Assembly (NCBI RefSeq): GCF_004193775.1
Contig: NC_041008.1
Location: forward strand, 42,751,136-42,815,135
Direction of reading: 5' to 3'
Source of the DNA: Glycine soja
Taxonomy: Eukaryota; Streptophyta; Magnoliopsida; Fabales; Fabaceae
Length of the DNA: 64,000 nt
Shown: piece after piece, positions 33,515-45,949 of the stretch
How positions within the stretch are numbered: the first letter of the stretch is position 1
Layout of the letters: each line of letters begins with the position of its first letter
Notes under the pieces: model-generated
Told to the model about the DNA's origin: nothing
What the model saw: only the letters and a program-made list of their open reading frames with translations
Databases searched by the model: none
Translations under genes and position numbers: made by a program

Positions 33515-35203
33515 TTTCTCTGGTTACTGCTTTTGAATATTGTGTTGTGCTGTGCTGTGTTGTGTCTCTAAGGTGAGACTAAGATCTTCGTTGTGGATGT
33601 GGATAAGATATTAAGATTCTTCTCTCCTTGCTGCTTCTTCGAGCCCACCTTTCACATTCAACTTTTTTTTTTTTTTTTGCTAAATTAAACATTAGACAAT
33701 TTTATTTAGATAAATTCTATAAGATAAACTAACCCCTTTTGCATAAATAGTAAATTGGTCTTTTTTTTTAAAAAAAATAATTTAATATGAAGCAGTATTT
33801 TAGCCAATGAATTACATAAAATAAATGTTTATTTTATAAAATTGAAATTTATAATGAAAATATATTTAATATTAAAATTATATTTATTATTAAAATTTAT
33901 AATAAATAAACATATTTAATGTATCAAAAAATGTATAAATTATATTTAAAATTTTCAATAAAAAGTTTAAATTGTGATATAAGATTCTTTTCAAGGTATA
34001 AATATGTTTTAGATTCTGTAATATTCTCATGATTTCAGCCTTTTGTAATTTTGTTAAGATAGTCTATGTAATATTCAATTCTTTTTACATTATTTACTTT
34101 TTTTTCTTACAACTACATTATTTACTGTTGCTACTTAGTCATCGTTAATTGCTGTGGTGGCTAAAGAATCATATACTAACATAAAAAAATAAAGTATATT
34201 AGAGTTACTAAAATAAAAATGAAATATATTTACAAGGACTATTGTGTTATCATATGATAGGTTGAAGTGGTCGTTGATAAAAACCAAGTACGTAATTACA
34301 CGAACTAATAAAAAAAACTTGAATATTATGAAAATATTTTTTAAAAAGTTAAACTTAAAAGGTTAGTTTATTATAAGAGTGAAAACATATTTAAATTTTA
34401 TTTGTAATTACTAATAATTTTAAAAAAATAATCAATCCAAATATAGAGACAAAAGAGAATAGATTACAAGAAATAAATTATTAAAAGGATTAAGTATACA
34501 AATATATACAATAGAATAATAGTTTGAGATTGTTCAGAATTTTTTTGGTTTAAATGATTTTTTCTATAATATATCCACACATTTTGATGTCAATTCTTTT
34601 ATTTACTTTTTTAAATAGTCCCTATATATAATATATCCATAATATTTTTTTTTTACTAAAATATGTTTTTTATTCTCATAAATTAAAAATATTCAAATTT
34701 TATCTCATAAAATTTTTAGTATATTTTTTGTCTCGTAAAATTAGAATGTGTTAAATTTTTGTCTGAGTTAAGTTAATCCAAATATATAATTATATTTTTT
34801 TACATTGATTTTATATATAATTGATGTAAATATAATTTTTTTTGGCATCGGTTATACATATAACCGATGTAAAAGTAGTTAAGTAAGTTTGAATATTTGA
34901 ACCTTTCTAAGAGCAAAACAATGACATGTCACTTTTACAAGGACAAAAAAAAGTAAAAATTTTTACAAAAGAAAAATTCAAACATTTTTAATTTGATGAG
35001 GATGAAAAATATATTTTAATATTTTTTTATTATTAATTATTGTCGTTACCTAATTGTTGTTAACTATTGAGGTGACTATCAAAAGATCACCTTACCATAT
35101 CATGACATGACATATGACTCTATATCATATAAAATGAGAGAGAAGAATAAGGTTTGATAGGATCTAAGATTTTATAAACAAAACAACCAATAGTATGCAT
35201 CAA
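33515..35203. other. 5' flank of LSMT and AT-rich spacer
   Basis: The LSMT promoter and 5' UTR must lie within the first few hundred bases (33515 to about 33660, less AT-rich). Beyond that the DNA is strongly AT-rich with no coding signal. Part of 34000-34960 contains repeated short words (GAATATT, AACCGATGTAAA), possibly an old, unrecognisable repeat. Confidence 0.45.
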
Positions 35204-35600
35204 TTTGGCTCTAATACCAATTGATGCACAATTATAGTATGTTTATAACAACTAATAAAAATCATAAGAGGGTTAGAAAATGTGTACCTAAAGATGAAAT
35301 TCATCCATATTGCCTTAATTGAATCACAAACACTAAATGAGGGAGATACTACTTTCTGATTGGCAACTAGGATTTCCAACACAATGTTGTGTCTCAATGT
35401 CTAATGGGACAACAATTTTATAACCCCCTAAAGAGAGTATATCAGAACTCTCATTTGGGCACCAAGTGAAAGCTGAACCCATCATAGACAACCTAACATA
35501 ATAAGCCCAATTAACTAATATCCAAAATTTAATCTGACAACTAGATAATGCTAACCCACAAAATTCCAACAAAATTGACTTTGAGATTTACTAATGATGA
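35204..35600 (-). repeat. LTR fragment with primer-binding-site-like sequence
   Basis: On the - strand, TTGGTATTAGAGCC (about 35209-35222) closely matches the TGGTATCAGAGC complement of initiator tRNA-Met used by copia elements, directly after an end that reads CATCAA. The sequence at 35223-35600 would be the LTR. The right boundary is unclear and no gag is joined to it. Confidence 0.4.
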
Positions 35601-35909
35601 GTAGATTGTCTTTAAAGTGTGTTGACTCTCTAAAGAATCCCTTTTCTTTTGCTATTTGTAACTTTTTGTAACTCTACTAATTTAAAAAACACAATATGAA
35701 ACTCTTGATCTCCATGTTGTGTATTCTAATTTGTAATATATGAACAAATGTACTAATAGTGCAATTTTTTTATTAAACTATAATTTTAATCATTGATTAA
35801 CATGTATAATGAGATTGTTGACTTTTGTAATACTTACCTCAAAAGTCAAATTTAAGATATTTTTGTAAAGGCAAATATCACAAGAAGAAGGGTTGAATTG
35901 TGATTTTAG

Positions 35910-38085
35910 AAATTTTTAAAGCCTATTTCCTAAAACAATTATATCTACTTTGTCTATCATAAAACCATTTTCTAAAAGAAAACATCTAAGTCACTCATAC
36001 CAAGCACGTGATACCTGTTTTAGACCATATAGAACCTTTTTAAGGTTAAAAACATGGTCTGGAAGAGTATGATCCCCAAAACCAGGGGGTTGTTTGGCAT
36101 ACACTTAGTCTTCAATAAAACCATTTAAGAAATCACTTTTAACATCCATTTGAAAGCCTTGTGTTTTTATGAGCAACAAAAGCAAGCATGATTCTTATAG
36201 CTTCAAGTCTAGCAACACGAGCAAAGGTTTCTATGAAATCTATACCTTCTTGCTGGTTATAGCCTTAAGCTACTAACCTAGCTTTGTTGCTTATCACCTT
36301 ACCTTGTTCATTCAATTTATTTCTAAACACCCATCGTGTTCCAATAATGCTCTTGTTTTCAGGCTTGGGAACTAGTGTCCAAACACCATATTTGGTAAAT
36401 TGATGGAGTTCTTATTCCATTGCAATGATCTATTCTTGTTGGACAAGTGGCCTCAGATATCTTAAGAAGGGGGGGGGGGTTGAATTAAGATATTACAAAT
36501 TATTTCCCCAATTAAAAATTCTATTTAACTTTCTATTCAAGTTATAAATTCCCTTAATAATGAATTTCTTAAATATTGATTCAAATAGAACAATTTGAAT
36601 ATGAATATAAAACAATAATAAATAAAGGAGTTTAAGGGAAGAGAAATTGCAAACTCAGATTTATACTGGTTCGGCCACACCCTTGTGCCTACGTCCAGTC
36701 CCCAAGCAACCCGCTTGAGAGTTCCACTATCTTGTAAATTCCTTTTACAAGTTCTAAACACACAAGAAAAATCCTTCCTTTGTGTTTAGAATTCTTTCAC
36801 AACAAGAGACCCTCGGTCTCTTAATCCCTTTTCAGAATAAAGAAGAAGAGAAGAAGAAATCTCTCTTGAAAGAGGTAGATTGAACAATTTGAGCACTAAA
36901 ATAATTCATTATTGAATCACAAGTGTTTTGGCCAAGGAATTTGTAAGAGGATAAAACGATTTTGCTTTTTAAGAGAATAAGACCTTTTTGTTCTGCAAAA
37001 CTCTTAGCAAATTCGTGTCTCAAGTCACATATATATAGGCCTTTGATAGTCATTCAAGAACCACATAAAAAGATGTGACTGTTGAGAATATTTTCTGAAA
37101 ATCTGCTCTGGTAATCGATTACAGTATTTGTGTAATCGATTACAAGCTTTAAAAATTGAATTAAAACGTTCAATAACTGCTGGTAATCGATTACCATATA
37201 TGTGTAATCGATTACACAGTGCAAATTTTGAATTCAAATTTTAATAGCTGTTGTAAATCAGTTTTGGCCACTGGTAATCGATTACCAGAGAGTAAATCTC
37301 TTTGAAAAAGACTTTTTAACTTAAATTTCTTGGCCAAACCTTTTTCTACTTCAATTGGAATTCCCTTCCTATTTAATACACCATTTCTAAGACTCTAGAG
37401 ACTGTCTTGATCATCCATCTTGAATATCTTTAATTTCTTTGTCTTGAATAAAGCTTTGAGAAGCATGTGAACCTTTGGCATCATCAAAACATTCAGCTTG
37501 ATCCTTTGTCTACAGTCATCATCTTTCAGTGCTTCATCTATTGTCTTAGGTTTTATTTCAAACACAAGGGCATGAGACGCAAGATCTTTAAATGATGATT
37601 TGGTTTTGACTCCTTTAGTTTGATCTCCAATGATCTAATCTAGAGGGTGGTAGTTGACAAACTTCCAGTCCTTTTGTTTGAGATTGTTGATCAGATGATT
37701 ATCCAATATGAGGAAGAATTTCATCAAGCTGTTTGACTTCATCTATTTAGGTACAACAGATAAACCTATCAACGTATATGCAAAGTTATCCTCAAGATCT
37801 TATACATTCCTATTAGTTGTCAGACGATCAATGAACTTAACATGGATAGATTCTTCTACAACTAAAGTTCTTGAGTTAAACACTCTATATGCTTTAGAAG
37901 TATCAAAATACCTTGAGAAGATTTCTTTGTCCACCTTTGAATCAAGTTTTGCAAGTTGATCTCTAGTCTTAAGGATAAAGCACTTGCAACTGAAGGGATA
38001 AAAGTATGAAATATTTTATCTTCCTCTCCTTAGTTCATAGGGAGTATTTTTTATTAATGGTCTTATCAATATTTGTTTTGAACAT
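35910..38085 (-). pseudogene. Ty1/copia pol remnant, split by an LTR insertion
   Basis: Right part (38085-37515): the end of integrase and the linker to RT, including SKAYRVFNSRTLVVEESIHV, NYHPLD-like and IKPKTIDEALKDDD. Left part (36436-35910): RT with WTLVPKPENKSIIGTRWVF, NKARLVA, the QMDVKSAFLNG region (degenerate), QPPGF and YGLKQVSRAWYE. The two halves are one protein, cut at the conserved DDDW by the LTR unit at 36437-37514. Several in-frame stops. The best lineage match is SIRE/Maximus-like, from the RT wording. RNase H is missing; an LTR-end-like stretch abuts at about 35880. Confidence 0.9.
36437..37514 (-). repeat. Solo LTR with paired palindromes, inside copia pol
   Basis: It runs TG...CA in window orientation (TGTTGGACAAGTGGCC to TTTGTCTACA), 1078 bp. 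On the - strand the order is a GTTTTGATGATGCCAAAG leader, paired GTAATCGATTAC palindromes (about 37100-37290), a possible TATATATAGG promoter near 37031 and the CACTTGTCCAACA end. Its edges interrupt the copia pol reading frame precisely; a clean 5-bp duplication is no longer visible (ATTCT versus GTCAT). Confidence 0.8.
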
Positions 38086-38099
38086 AGCAACCTGTGTTT

Positions 38100-41000
38100 A
38101 AGGGTGTGTGAAAACCAATTCAGGGAGAAAACTGAATTGAACTGGTTTCAAACTGGTTTAAACAATTTGGTTTTTAAACTGAATTGCCGAACTTATTTTA
38201 GAAAACTAGTTCTAAATCAATTTGGAACTGAATTAGTTTTAAATTAGTTTTAAATCGGTTTTAAGAGCGGATCTGGTTTTCAAAGTGCATTTTTTTATAA
38301 AAAATAAATATTTTGTCTTAATAGTTTACTAAATCAACCATATTTGGAGTGCAGTAAATTTGATAACACAAAAAGTTGGAGTACAATGTCATAAGTAACA
38401 AATCGACATGTTTCATAACACATGTTTTAGAGATATATAAAATATGTAAATGTAGTTGCCACATATTCCTTCAAGCTATTGATTATTGGTGGATAAATTG
38501 TTCCTTGTTCTCTAAATTTTAAAATTAGAACATAAATTGGATAAACCTAGCTCTTCTTTTATATGTATCCAAAACTATACTTGAAAAACAAACCTCATGT
38601 TTGCTAGGAATTGACTTTTATGGTTGTTAGATGCTTCTTGGATCCAACCACCTGAGCTACTATATAAGTTGGTACCTACAATGCAACATCAAATAAAGGA
38701 AATTAAAATTCAATAATTTAAGACACACTAAGACCATTATGTCTTGTTGGGAAATATTAACCAAACATAAAGGCCTAAGAAACTATAATGAAAATGACAA
38801 AACATGTTTGACCAAATGAGCATATTAATAATATAGCAGCTAAAACAATAAGCAAATTGAAAGAGGGTGTAATTAATTGGTTCATTTTATAACCTAATAA
38901 CAAGATCCAAATCACAAGGTCCAAAGAAGATCCAAACAAAGATATTAAACAAGAATTATAAGGTCCAAATTAAGATCAAAATAATTAAGTACATAACAAT
39001 CATAATAACTAAAAGAAAATAAAAAGAAGAGTTCTTCAATCTTCAACCATCATCAAGTGTAAAGGTAGAGCAGGCTGAATAAGTACATCTAGTGTGGCCC
39101 GCGAGGGAACAAGTTCTGCAACATGAAGAAAACAACTTTTTATTTATCACTCATATTATTAGTACATAAAAATGCCATAGAATAAAAATTCTTGTTACCT
39201 TCTTCAACTTTCTCAAACTCCAAAAATTCCTCATTTTCATTCAAAGGCAATGGTGATGGTGGTCCTTTGCTCTAATCTTGCTTGCAAACAAGCACTTCCA
39301 CCATTTGCGTTGTAAGCAAAGAACAATATGGATCAAGAACTCTTCTTCTAGTACTAAAGGTGGACTCAAAGGCCACAATCGACACAGGTATAACAAGCAC
39401 ATCTCTTGCCATGCTTGAAAGAATTGAGAATCAACTCGAGTTTACCTTCCACCAATTCAAAACATTTGAATCTCCTAGATTCAGGTCTAAAGCTTCCTCC
39501 AAGTATTTATCTAATTCATATTTATGAGACCCGGTTGATTAGAAAAATTAGTTGAAACCATAAGAATCATCACGACCTACTTCACTTAGTCAAGCCTCCT
39601 ATGAGCTAGCTTCAAACTCTTTTTTGCTGCCACTATTCTCTTCAAAAAGTGATCTCAATCTAAATTCTACTTTATCTCTCAAATCACATGACAACTGGCC
39701 CAATTCACCATCAAAACTTTCAGCAAATAGCCAATTTGTGAATTTTAGTTTGAATCTCGGATGCAACTTAAAAGAGATCATTAATGTCATGTTTAGACAA
39801 TCAACATTGCCCCAATACTTATCATATTTCTTCTTCATTCAGTTAGCCATAAGTCTCACATTCACACCCACATCCTTGGAAATAGACATTTGCTTGATTT
39901 TACTTCTAATCTTGAAGGCCTCAATCATATACATAGTGCTAGTCACATAAGCTCAACTAGAAATGTGTAAAGTATCATAATGGAATATCCTCAAGAATGG
40001 CAAGATCGAATGCACAAATTCCCAATCAATATATCCAGGAGCTTTGTCTCTATATTTTTTTATCTCACAGCCCAAGCTCCTCAAATGCCTTTTGATGCTT
40101 TAACGCAGCATCCAACATCAAGAAAGTATAATTCCATTTAGTTTCTATGTCTAAGCAAACAAGGCCTTTATATTCAATGTTTTCAAGCACAACACATTCC
40201 TTGAATGTAGCCAATCTAGAAGGGGGGATCTTACATGTTTAACAAAAACATGAATCTTGCAAAGAGCATTAATATCCTCTCTGAAACCTTCTTACACAAT
40301 CAAATTAGTAATGTGTGCACAACAACACATGTGAAGATGATCTCCATTTAAAGCTAGACAGTTCCAAGACATTAATCTTTACCACAAATATTTGATTGCT
40401 TTATCATTCAATGCGGCATTGTCAACCGTCAATGAAAGAACATGAGTTAATCGCCAACTACTTAAGCAATGCTCAACTGTCTTTGCCACATTCTTCCCTA
40501 TGTGACTTAAGACTTGACAAAATTTTATCACCCCCTTATGCAAATTCCAATCGTTGTCAATGAAATGTGCCATCAAACTCATATAACCATGATTTTGTGA
40601 TGAAGTACATGTGTCCATAGTGAGGCAAACCTTACGGCAATGTTGGTAAAATATTTCTTCAACCTTGCTTTTTCACTACTCCAAAGTTTAAAAACATCAC
40701 ATGCCAAGGTAGTGCATGAGATGACAACAAGAAATGGGACTACAATGCTTAAAAATTCCTAAAAGGCTTCATGCTTAACCAATCAAAAGGAGAGTTCCAT
40801 TGCCACAAACATTCTAACTAATGCAATTTGGCATGCCTCTATGTCAATATTGGGAAAGGAATAAGAAGAAATGGCCAATGAGAATGAACTTGATTTTTGC
40901 TTCTTGCTTGCATCGGTCGGTATACCTAGACATCTTCTCAAATGAGTATTCATAGAGGTTGTTCCACTCAAATATTTGATCGATGCACCATAGTTCTTAC

Positions 41001-41135
41001 ATTTAGCTTGGGTGCTGCAATTTGTCAAAGTGATCCCATGCATTAGATTGATTTTTAGGTCCTACAGAGCATGGTGGTAACATCTCTTCTATCTCTATTG
41101 TGTTAGTTTCCAACATGTCATGATGCTTATCCATC
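38100..41135 (-). mobile_element. hAT-superfamily DNA transposon remnant
   Basis: Contains the transposase pseudogene at 39240-41135 and, past its 3' end, a terminal-like region at 38100-38290 rich in ACTGGTTTAAAC, AACTGAATTG and related short inverted words, as in hAT subterminal regions. The right terminus was not found, so the limits are approximate. Confidence 0.65.
39240..41135 (-). pseudogene. hAT transposase (BED zinc finger, RNase-H-like core, dimerisation domain), degraded
   Basis: Order on the - strand: a BED-type finger with WDHF near 41050 and SGTTSMNTHLRRC near 40960-40920; the catalytic-core opening with TSSQNHGYMSL and HFIDNDWNLHKGVI (40618-40530) and the TVDNAALND aspartate block near 40420; a CCAHITNLIV-like helix near 40320; KKKYDKYWGN and LHPRFKL at 39838-39750 (DUF4413-type); and the C-terminal dimerisation block with WWKVNSSRF, ARDVLVIPVS and FSTRRRVLDPY at 39440-39320. 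Frame breaks and stops occur between all blocks, so it is inactive. Confidence 0.9.
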
Positions 41136-43399
41136 TAGGTTTTAAAATAATTAGAAAAACCAGCAAGATTATAAACATCACACAATTTATTTCCCTTTAC
41201 AATTATCACACAGTTTAATTCCTTTTCAAAAACCAATGGCAAAAAATCATGTATAAGATCATTTTGCTTAATCAAAATGTAAATTGAAAATAAAATAATA
41301 GAGATTCAGGGACATTCCCTAAAATTGGGGTTACTAACTAGCAACATTTTGCCAAAAGGATAAAATGACTCATTATAAAAGTCATTATAGAAATGTACAT
41401 TTGGAATTTTTATATACAAGATAAAGGCACATTAAGATGATCACATTTACTTTTGCACAAGCATTTCACACTAGAACAAGAAATAATTAAATTACCTATA
41501 CAAAAAGTGTATGTAACTCTTGATCACAAGTTGCTAGTAGATGGGCAAGGTCAACCTGTAATATAAGAAACTTTTATTACCAAGAAAAGGTAGAAACTAA
41601 TTTTTAGGGTTTACCTACACATCTTTATAATTGTGTAAATGTTAATTGGTTATAGTAGAATTCAAGCCTAGTTCCTAGTAATTTATCCTAAAAAAAATTA
41701 AGTGAAACATAAATCAAGCTTGCCTCAGGCTATTGACTTAGGAATTATGTAAAGTTAAATTTGAGACCCACAGGAGGCATAAAAAAAAAAATCTTCGGAT
41801 CACAGTTGAGGTACCAAAAAGGAATTTAATAGTAAGTACTAAGTACCATTAAACCTATAGTAAAAAAGACCTTCCATTGCAAGGTATATAATTTCTGATG
41901 AGAAACCCAAGATATTTTAACTTCAACTTACTTATATTACATGATCATATTAGCAATTGTGTTCTGATCTCTAACGATGCAAATTGGTAGACATCCTAAA
42001 AACATGATTCAGGTTGTAACACTAGTAAAATTTCTTTCCAAGTGAAAAGAACTATAGTTGTTGCGTTTATAGTGATTTTCCACAATAAGGTATCTAATTG
42101 TCTAGAGTTGCCAGATTCGGCTAAAGTGATGAGTTGGAAATGGATCAAGGCTAAAAGGAAAGGGTTTTGCTAATCATTGACAGCTTGGATGATGAGTCCA
42201 TTAATGTGCATTGGGTGTTGAGATGCTATAGAGGGTATCAAAAGTTAAATATCAATTTGCAAGGTTAGTGTGTTTCTAAGATGAGATAGTGTAACTATAT
42301 GGTATAGGTTTTGTGGGGCTCAAAAGTATATGAGGCTTATAGGGGAATGGTTGTGTTTCGATGTGTTAGACTGGTTGGGGTTATCATTGGAGTTGATGTT
42401 AAACTTTGCTTGATGTTAATATTTGATTAGCGGGAACAATCTGGGGAGTGTAGGGGGAGATTAAAGTGATATGATTATTAAAGGAGGGAGTTTGTTGGAT
42501 GGTGGAGGTTGGAGAGGACACTGTGAGTTGATGGGAAGATGGATCTACAAGGGCATTGTTAAGGGGCATTCTTACAAGCAACTGGTCGGTTCAGGAGTTG
42601 GTGTGAAGCAACTAGGACATTCGGGTTGGAAGACACAGTTTGATACCAGATTGCAACATCATTATTTCAATAGTTCCATGCATTTATTTTATCAATTACA
42701 TGTTGTATTTTTTAGGTGTACTCTATCGATGCGCAAGAGGAGTATGCGCAAACCAAGTGAATGTATATAGGTAGTAAGCATGTAAGGTGCTTAGTGGGTA
42801 GTTTTATGCATTGGTAAGTCAAAGTCTGGTGGTTTTACTTTATATTATTTGGAGTTTTGTGATTGTCAGTACTTGGGGAACTTTGGTGGTGCTGTTGGTT
42901 TTTGTGTGACCTGGCTCATGCGTATCTTGTGCTTGCTTGGTTTATCTTCATAAAAATTTGTTTGGCTTTTTAGAAGAAAAAAATGAATTGGCACACAAGA
43001 GATTTTTATGATTTGAAGCATAACTTAATTATAGAACAAATTATAGCAACATCCCCTAAGGTTTTGTTTAATTACGTAAGTCCTCTTGCCTTTTAAACCA
43101 TTACTTTCACCTCCCTTGTAGGGAGTGTTAGTGTAAGGTTTGAGAAGATGTCAGTCTAATATTTCCAAACATATAAAGGGGTGCTAGTATAATATTTTCA
43201 AACTTAAATGGTGCTATTGTAGGAAAATAAAAAGGAAGAAATAATGTGTAATTTAATAAAAACTCAAGAGGTGTTGTTTTAAGTTGCTCTTAATTTTTTA
43301 TTTGGGCTTCCATCATATATCTGGTGGGCATAAGAAGTTTTGTGGCTCAAAGGTTAGAAATGGGCTCGAATCAAGACAAAACCAAAGGAACATAAAAAA
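41136..43399. other. Intergenic DNA, possibly with old retroelement sequence
   Basis: No gene could be supported. The stretch at about 42090-42770 is less AT-rich and has longish + strand frames (e.g. 42471-42770). One segment reading SWKWIKAKRKGFC faintly recalls a LINE, and the part to 42960 ends in an A-rich tail. I could not confirm this. The rest is AT-rich. Confidence 0.35.
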
Positions 43400-44039
43400 G
43401 GGAGTTGTTATTGGCCCTTACCAATACTAAAAAATTCTAGAAACACCCTCCTCCACAATGCACATCGGAAACACACTTCCTCTATACCAGTGGGGGTATA
43501 AAAAACATTATGCAAAAGAATCATGATTTTGTTATGCAACTAGGGGTTAGTACAACAAAAGTTTAATTCCATTGTATAGTTTTTTCCCCATGTGCCCATT
43601 GTACAATGGAAGTTTGATTTTGTTGCACAATGTACAATGAAATCATACTTCCGTTTAACCTTTTTTTGTTTTTTTTTTCATTATTTGATAGATAGGTTTG
43701 ACAGATAGAAATAACGTAGGTATTAAAACAAATTTCATAGTTTTGCATAGTTATTGTGTGATAACATCACTAAAATTGAATACACATTAGACATTTAAAA
43801 TTATTTCAATCCATAGAAATGTCTACTATATATTGAGATCCTCTAGATGAATGAATTTATATTAAGTTGAAACTTAGATGCGTTAAGTGTAAGGCCTTTT
43901 CCATGAACGAGGTTTACGATTGCAGTATCTTATCCATTGTGGTACAATAGGAGGCAAGGGACAACTTATCCCTTAAAAAAAACTACATTATCATACAAAA
44001 GGCGAAGTTAGTGAATAAATCAATATATATTGACAAAAC

Positions 44040-44446
44040 TAAATGGTATCTTTAGTAGATAATATATACTTGCACAAAGTGATTTCCATTGACATATCCA
44101 ATTGCAATAAGATAGGACACAACTAGTGCGGGACTCCAAAGTGGAGAAAAGGTCCAACTTTGCAGCCTAGATAAGTGGACCAATACATTATTATACCGAC
44201 TAGCAATGACATAACCCATGTTTGGAATGGTCATCCACTTTGTAGTGGGTATTGGACCACATTCAACATACAATGAGGTTATTAATTCCAACAGTCTTTC
44301 TTCAAAGCCATATAATTGAACATAGAGATAGTGTCGTGTTTGAATTTCCCGAATAAAATCTTGGTGAATAAGAGACCAAAAATCCTCAACCTAGCCTACC
44401 AAAGCTGCAATTGCCATATAATTGAACATAGAGATAATGTCGTGTC
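44040..44446 (-). pseudogene. MULE segment 4: OTU-like cysteine-protease domain
   Basis: Near 44410 the - strand reads AIAALVG, then VEDFWSLIHQDFIREIQ, RLLELITSLYVE and WMTIPNMGYVIASRYNN. This is the order of the OTU-type module found at the C-terminus of many legume FAR1/MULE proteins (normally DGNCGFRAIA at its start and a histidine after a HFVQV strand; here GNHFVQVY is kept). The DGNC catalytic Cys block is lost at the junction with the LTR element, where about 40 bp of this domain's own sequence has been duplicated. Stops are present. Confidence 0.75.
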
Positions 44447-44639
44447 TTGAATCTTGGATCTTGATTCTTGATTCTAGGCTTTCTTCTTGAATCTTGATCT
44501 TGTTCTTGATTCACTTGAGATGTTCTTTGATTCACTTGAGTTGTTCTTTGATCTTTGAGCTTTTTATTCATCACCTTTGTCATCATCTTTTGTTGTCATC
44601 ATTGTTATCATCAAAACACCTTTGAATCACATTCACCAT

Positions 44640-45798
44640 GAAGCTTTGCTTCTACATCAATATGCCATCTAACTTGGCCTTTTAAAGTCTTGTTTGCAAA
44701 GATTAGTCTTTGTGCTTCTTCATGTAACTCTTTGAATGCATCAAGTAGATTGTCATAGTTTGTGTTAGATTCAGAAAAAGAGTCACTTACATTGCTTTTG
44801 GTCTCATCCTCATAAATGTCGTCCATGAGACACAAGTCTGCTTCTTCTTCATCACTTGAGTCACTTAAAGAACTAGCATCATTATCATAACATGCTATGT
44901 ATGTTCTTCTATTCTTAAATGACTTCTTTTGCTTCGTATCACCTCCTTGTTGTTTCTTGAGGTAGGTTGGATAATATGTTTTTATGTGACCTTGTGTCCC
45001 ACACTTAATGCATGTGTAGGTTGTGAGAGTGGAGTCAATTTTCTTTGTGCTCTTCTTTTTAGAGTTTCAATTGTCTCTTCCTTTCTTCTTCATGAACTTG
45101 GAGAAATTCTCAACAAGCAAATTCATATTTTTATTATCCGAATTTTCTGTAGGGTCTTCATCACTAGCTACATGATGTGAAGTACTCATCTTTAAGGCTA
45201 ATCCCTTCTTTTTCTTGTCAACTTCTTCATCCTTGAGTCTCCCAAGCTCTAACTCAAACTCTCTTAGCCTCTCAAAAAGTGTAGATACTGTTATTGTAGT
45301 TAAATCTTTAGATTCTGATATCATTGTACTTTTGAGTTGCCAAGTTCAATTGAGACTTTTTAGAACTTTTACATTAAGCTCCTGTTTTTCCATTGTTTTG
45401 CCAAGAGCCAATAAATGATTCACCACATGTGTAAAATGCTTTTTCACATCAGAAATGTTTTCTCCCAACAACATTTGAAATATTTCATATTCTTGAATAA
45501 GAGTGTTTTTTCTTGCCCTCTTGACTTTTTTAGTACCTTCATGAGTCACTTCTAAGATTTCCCAAATTTCCTTGGCATCTGGACATTGAGAAGCATGATA
45601 AAACTCATCAAGCGTTAAAGTGGAGGCAAGAATATTTTTAGCTCTAACATTATATTGAGCACACTTATTTTCTTCCGGCGTCCAAGAATTAAAGTCTTTT
45701 TCTACCTCTTTTCCATCAACAACAACTTTAGGAATGTAAGGACTATTCATAACGGGATCCCATACTCCTCTATCAACATATTCAAGGAAAACTCCCAT
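44640..45798 (-). pseudogene. Copia gag (UBN2-type) with degraded zinc knuckle
   Basis: Begins with MGVFLEYVDRGVWDP at 45798 and continues with VVVDGKEVEKDFNSW, ARNTLIQEYE-like KNTLIQEYEIFQMLLGE and HVVNHLLALGK, all typical of the copia gag-polypeptide domain. A frame break at about 45345 leads to FERLREFELELGRL (coiled) and, near 45020-44975, a CCHC knuckle whose last Cys is replaced (CIKCGTQGHIKTYYP). An acidic Ser/Asp/Glu tract follows, then the frame ends in LTR-like sequence, so protease, integrase and RT are absent. Confidence 0.88.
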
Positions 45799-45934
45799 GC
45801 GTACTTTTCAAAATGAATAGTTTTCTCCAATAAAAAGAGGGGTCAGTTTATAGAAGCACTTTCCACCAAGGTTTGATGATTTCTAGCCATTATGAAGATC
45901 TTTATGAAAACCATTTGAATGACTATCAAATAAA

Positions 45935-45947
45935 GCTCTGATAACCA
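45935..45947 (-). other. Primer-binding site
   Basis: On the - strand it reads TGGTTATCAGAGC, the initiator tRNA-Met complement TGGTATCAGAGC with one extra T, two bases after the LTR end. Confidence 0.8.
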
Positions 45948-45949
45948 AT

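Noticed and set aside
42090..42770. LINE reverse-transcriptase remnant
   Set aside because: Only one short word resembles LINE C-termini and no catalytic block could be found, so I did not call it as a feature of its own.
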